From: Paratinospora sagittata
Lineage: Eukaryota; Streptophyta; Magnoliopsida; Ranunculales; Menispermaceae
DNA: 64,000 bases
Reading direction: 5' to 3'
NCBI GenBank assembly: GCA_035771175.1
Contig: JAYMFD010001271.1
Location: 2,356,001-2,420,000, forward strand
Shown here piece by piece: positions 63,928 to 64,000 of the stretch. The first letter of the stretch is position 1, and each line of letters opens with the position of its first letter. Both the position numbers and the translations under genes were made by a program. A model generated the notes under the pieces. It did not search any database. It was not told where the DNA came from and was given only the letters and a program-made list of their open reading frames with translations.

Positions 63928-64000
63928 AGTTCTTCTTTTTATCCCTTTTGTGCTGAGATTTTACGAAGCAATTCATTGTTTTAAACTGTAAGTATATGAA
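63928..64000 (+). repeat. Monomer 56, partial, probably type J
   Basis: 73 bp cut by the window edge. 'ttttacgaagc' and its place after I in the G-I-J trimer suggest J; the diagnostic 13-bp deletion would lie just outside. Confidence 0.7.

Larger units (their letters stand above)
1..64000 (+). repeat. Satellite DNA array, about 1.17 kb monomer, with higher-order repeats
   Basis: The 'agttcttc..ttttatccc' monomer start recurs 54 times at 1,157-1,184 bp intervals, always on the + strand. One further monomer start is lost in each of two deletion junctions near 13.8 and 14.8 kb. Nothing non-satellite interrupts the array, so every stretch lacking a gene is satellite monomer. Full-length classes are about 1,159 (J), 1,165-1,166 (A, B, H), 1,171-1,172 (D, E, I), 1,182-1,184 (C, F, G) and 1,170 (K). 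Most length differences come from three indels: a 13-bp deletion near the head of J, a 10-bp tandem duplication in C, F and G, and a 9-bp difference in the dyad region of A, B and H. A centromeric or other heterochromatic satellite is the likely identity; I do not recognise a named family. Confidence 0.97.

Noticed and set aside
1..64000. CRISPR array
   Set aside because: The repeat unit is over 1.1 kb with no short repeat/variable spacer pattern and no cas genes.
1..64000. rDNA intergenic spacer or 5S rDNA array
   Set aside because: No rRNA sequence is present in any monomer, and monomers abut directly.
1..64000. Telomeric repeats or CENP-B box
   Set aside because: I saw no TTTAGGG/TTAGGG runs and no match to the TTCG-n4-A-n2-CGGG core on either strand.
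1..64000. Intact transposon or retroelement
   Set aside because: No reverse transcriptase, integrase or transposase-like frame; no target-site duplication or terminal repeat distinct from the satellite periodicity.
1..64000. Identification as a named plant centromere satellite (for example one of the kilobase-scale potato repeats)
   Set aside because: Monomer length alone is suggestive, but I cannot match sequence from memory; a database search with one monomer would decide.
1..64000. Monomer length as seven nucleosome repeats (about 7 x 167 bp)
   Set aside because: The arithmetic fits but so would other multiples; no 167-bp internal periodicity is visible.

Overview
The whole 64 kb is one uninterrupted satellite DNA array. 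I count 55 head-to-tail monomers, all on the same strand, plus the first 73 bases of a 56th. A typical monomer is 1,157-1,184 bp and is AT-rich (roughly one third G+C by eye). I find no convincing protein-coding gene, rRNA, tRNA, intact transposon or CRISPR array. The phase used here is arbitrary: each monomer is counted from the 'agttcttc' that follows 'gtttaaca'. An array of this kind is typical of eukaryotic centromeric, pericentromeric or subtelomeric heterochromatin. I lean towards a higher plant, where kilobase-scale satellite monomers with higher-order structure are known, but nothing in the window identifies the species.

Monomers fall into types by shared variants, and I label them A-K (labels are mine). 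Types A, B and H form one clade, carrying 'ggcgtgctatag' and 'gtggaaaaaaatcg'. Types C, D, E, G, I, J and K form a second clade, carrying 'caatagcatgctatag' and 'gtgcaaaaaactcg'. Type F has parts of both. In order the monomers are: A B C D E | A B C D F | G H(trunc) K(trunc) J/H(trunc) G I J I/K H G I J | K/B/A B C/D E | A B C D E | A B/C D F | G H G J K H G I | J/K H G I | J G/I | J G I | J G I | (J). A slash marks a hybrid monomer.

Two families of higher-order repeat (HOR) alternate. Family 1 (A-B-C-D-E, 5,856 bp) fills about 1-10,700 and 25,500-39,500. Family 2 (K-H-G-I-J) fills about 10,700-25,500 and 39,500-64,000. The family-1 to family-2 transition occurs twice with the same hybrid monomer F, at 10,542 and 39,325. 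The flanking segments match at a constant 28,783 bp offset, which shows a super-repeat of about 29-30 kb. Towards the right end the family-2 HOR shortens from five monomers to four (4,678 bp), two (2,331 bp) and three (3,514 bp). Each shortening can be traced to one hybrid monomer, as expected for unequal crossing-over.

Within each monomer the most structured part is a segment of about 280 bp. It contains repeated, mostly imperfect dyads of the form ATAGC-NN-GCTAT, two of them perfect 12-bp palindromes in several types. A separate dyad, GTGTTCTC-n5-GAGAACAC, lies near the monomer start in all but one monomer. A TATA-like box and an AATAAA hexamer also recur once per monomer. These are the best candidates for functional sites; the array has no other recognisable content.
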